From Echinostoma caproni (Eukaryota; Platyhelminthes; Trematoda; Plagiorchiida; Echinostomatidae): a DNA stretch of 22,667 nt. The position numbers and the translations under genes were made by a program. The notes beneath the pieces are model-generated. The model did no database searches. It had not been told where the DNA came from and worked only from the letters and a program-made list of their open reading frames with translations. This document shows positions 20,427 through 22,667 of this stretch, piece by piece; the stretch's first letter is position 1, and each line of letters begins with the position of its first letter. The DNA lies in assembly GCA_900618425.1 (NCBI GenBank), contig UZAN01040766.1, positions 11,672-34,338 of the forward strand. The letters are read 5' to 3'.

Positions 20427-21052
20427 ACAAATAGAATTAGAGAATTGCATGTTTGGAAAGCATTGCTGGTGATACCAAGTCTCAAATCACGAAAGATCAT
20501 TGTCAGTATGCATCTATTCATGTTCGCGGGCATAATCCAACAGCTATCAAAATGCTTGATTATTAATACATTTGATCTTTGTTTAAGCAGTTAACATTTT
20601 TGTGAGTGGGAGACATGAGTCAGAAAGTTCTATCATTATTGAAGTCAATAGGCCGGGAGTTTGAGAAATTTCATGAACTTTAGAGCACATTTACAATTAC
20701 AGCACGTAGGCTATCCACTTTGCGTTTGTGAATAAATTCATACAGAGGCAGTCCCTCGGCAGGTAGTGTTTTCCATGGCACGTGGGGATTACAGGCAAAT
20801 TAATGCGGGCAGTTCTTTCATCGTTGAAAGTAAAAGATCATGGAAAATCAATAGATTAGGTTCGGCAGATGGACATTTTGCTTTTCGTTGGAGTACAAAT
20901 GGCACAAACTGTCGACCACTGGAATCTATTCCAGTTTTGTCTAAATAATCAACAGTTGGATTTATTTTCATTGCGGACGGAGGAAGAATCATCCTTGATC
21001 TCTGTGGCGAGTGATTCGAGGGGAAAAGCTAACTGCAATATTTCGTCAAACA
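20427..21052. other. Interior of the long-inverted-repeat element, right of the transposase; nothing recognised
   Basis: It is AT-rich with a 60-codon frame at 20766-20948 and an overlapping antisense one. Neither resembles a known family. Confidence 0.45.
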
Positions 21053-21573
21053 TGCGTTTCAATGCCACAAATACGTAGGCAATCACATTTGATTCAAAAC
21101 CATCGGTGTTATTTGAAAAAATCACGGCTCCATTGGAATTTACTCCCTAGGATATCGATGGCATAGACTAAACCCATTCATGCAACGATTCATTCCAACA
21201 TTCATGTTTGTGCATGATGACCGATTTATCAATCCATCTTGACGTGATTCATTTCTCTATCCGACTGACAGAGGTGAATTAACGCCACGTTCTTTCATTC
21301 GCGTCTAGGACGCACGCTCATTCAACGATCATGCACATGGCGTTCCCGAGTGGGGGTAGGGAGAGGACGAACAACCCATCGGAAACCCCACGGAAACTCA
21401 TCTTCGCTCGGTAACTCACTTAAACAGTAATTTTGTTTGTTTTCGAAGAAATTATCTCACTCGAACTGGACGGGGTTTAGACAGACCCGGTCCAATCGGT
21501 GACATTTGATGACCGAAACACCAATCGTCCTGTGGGGTTCTCAATGCAATGCGTTTGGTTGGATTCACTTGAA
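21053..21573 (-). repeat. Right 521-bp terminal inverted repeat
   Basis: It is the exact reverse complement of 17044-17564, ending GGATTCACTTGAA at 21573. Outside it the sequence GGTTCAACGAATTTACTTG does not continue the match with the left flank. A minus-strand frame that runs through it (21452-21766) is judged to be chance. Confidence 0.95.
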
Positions 21574-22667
21574 GGTTCAACGAATTTACTTGAATTTGAA
21601 AAGTTATAGTGTTCCTCTGTTTTAAATAGCCAGCGATAAATTTCTTTGGAGCCACTGATTGAACTAGAAGACCAGCCTCTGCAACCCTACACGGGTTGGG
21701 CTTGAAATAAGAATTCCTAAACAAGTACGGTTCAGGTTCGAGCAACTTGATAGTATTGACCCCCAAAACATGTCAGGAATAAGTTAGAGTATCGAGCTGG
21801 GATTAACCCATTCAACTGATCAGAGGCACTAGGCACTCGGGATGGTGTCCAATGTAGGTTTCGCTCCTTCGGAGATTATCAAGAATAAATTGCACTCCTT
21901 TACAAACGGTACTGTCATGAGTTATCTGGCGGTTGAAAATTCTGGCTTCTTCTAAAACACAGTCTTATCTGAGCGCCAAAATACTCCTCCAGAGTTGCGT
22001 AATAAATAAAGCGGGAAATTTGTTTTGTAATGCTAGTTGTTGTTTTAGAACATTGCCTCGTAATATTAGAAGCATTATATTTTAATTGTTAGAAGGCATG
22101 ACAATTACCTTATTCAGCCTGATTTCAAATTATGTTGAGTCAAACCAGCGCACACAACCAAACTGATGAACTTTCAAAACCACTGTGTTGTCTGTCCGAC
22201 CACCAACATTCTGAAACAATAAAATCGATCGATTTATAAACCCTCCTACTGCCGGAATTCTCCGAAAAGTATCATACCACTATGAACGCTTTCAGCACAA
22301 ATATCATCATGGTTATGTTATCATAAAAATAGGAGTTAACTGCTTTGCAGTAAAAACAGACAAACAAACAAACCGAATGTTTTAGTAAACATTTCACTGA
22401 CTGAAATTCTATTCCTTTCGAGTTATTTCATTCATTAAATTTAGTTATAAATTTTAAGCTATAAGTTAATGTAAGTTATCATGTTGGAGAACTCATAAAT
22501 ATTCGTTAAAGTTAACATAAACTAATATTCATAGAATAACTGATCATTCATTCATGAATATTGAATTCACTTTATTCGTAGGCTGGATGGGTCAGTAAAA
22601 TATTATAATCTATTCATCGATCTAAAAGTTATTATAAACAAAAGGAAGTGATTACAAATACGGCGGG
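21574..22667. other. Intron 3 DNA right of the inverted-repeat element, nothing firmly recognised
   Basis: The first ~190 bp on the minus strand reads YLKQRNTITFQIQVNSLN next to the right arm, with a faint likeness to Penelope reverse transcriptase. The rest is plain AT-rich DNA. Confidence 0.4.

Larger units (their letters stand above)
17044..21573 (+). mobile_element. 4.5-kb element bounded by perfect 521-bp inverted repeats, carrying a broken IS630/Tc1-type transposase
   Basis: The left arm (17044-17564) and right arm (21053-21573) are exact reverse complements over 521 bp by direct reading. The ends read TTCAAGTGAATCCAACC inward. Between them are about 3.5 kb, including transposase remains at about 19480-20426 in + orientation. 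Long terminal repeats plus a DDE transposase point to a DNA transposon of the IS630-Tc1-mariner superfamily, though such long arms are unusual for that group. No clear target-site duplication was found at either edge, so the true ends could lie slightly elsewhere. A large inverted duplication that happens to enclose a transposase cannot be excluded. Confidence 0.7.
16513..22667 (+). other. GAS8 intron 3, partial (donor at 16513, acceptor not in the window)
   Basis: A consensus GTGAGT donor follows exon 3. The next conserved GAS8 stretch (expected to contain the highly conserved E-E-R-K-N and N-N-L-A-L-I segments) was not found to the window end, so at least 6.1 kb of intron is present. This assumes that no small exon was overlooked. 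Confidence 0.65.

Noticed and set aside
21452..21766. 104-codon minus-strand open frame
   Set aside because: Half of it lies in the right inverted repeat. The outer half shows only a faint Penelope-like segment, so it is not a gene.

Overview
The window looks like nuclear DNA from a digenean flatworm, most likely a schistosome. It is AT-rich and gene-poor, with one animal gene split by a tiny 5' intron and then a very long one. The intronic debris resembles flatworm transposable elements: an SR-type non-LTR reverse transcriptase, a Penelope-like fragment, mariner, and tRNA-derived SINEs. The species assignment is inference from gene architecture and repeat type; no rRNA or marker gene is present.

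The only host gene I can support is the 5' part of GAS8/DRC4, a coiled-coil subunit of the ciliary nexin-dynein regulatory complex, on the + strand. Three exons are proposed: a start-codon exon ending at 549, exon 2 at 593-886, and exon 3 at 16291-16512. All junctions are phase 0. Together they give the first ~173 residues, against about 480 in the human protein. Intron 1 would be only 43 nt, intron 2 is 15.4 kb, and intron 3 runs out of the window. I found no further exon downstream to 22667.

The rest is intron colonised by mobile elements. From left to right: a patch of palindromes (about 1.0-1.15 kb); clusters of a GGGACT/AGTCCC-type repeat (1.19-1.71 and 2.69-2.82 kb); three copies of a tRNA-derived SINE family (about 3.2-3.38, 7.64-7.80 and 12.32-12.47 kb); a decayed SR-type non-LTR retrotransposon 3' half (13.37-14.41 kb, minus strand); a near full-length but dead mariner with recognisable terminal inverted repeats (14.627-15.930 kb, minus strand); and, after exon 3, a probable Penelope-like fragment (16.65-17.04 kb, minus strand).

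The most striking structure is at 17044-21573. Two perfectly matching 521-bp inverted repeats flank about 3.5 kb that contains a broken IS630/Tc1-type DDE transposase. Flawless arms around a decayed transposase suggest recent mobilisation in trans, gene conversion between the arms, or an assembly effect. Most other stretches (3.4-7.6, 7.8-12.3 and 21.6-22.67 kb) hold no feature I can defend.
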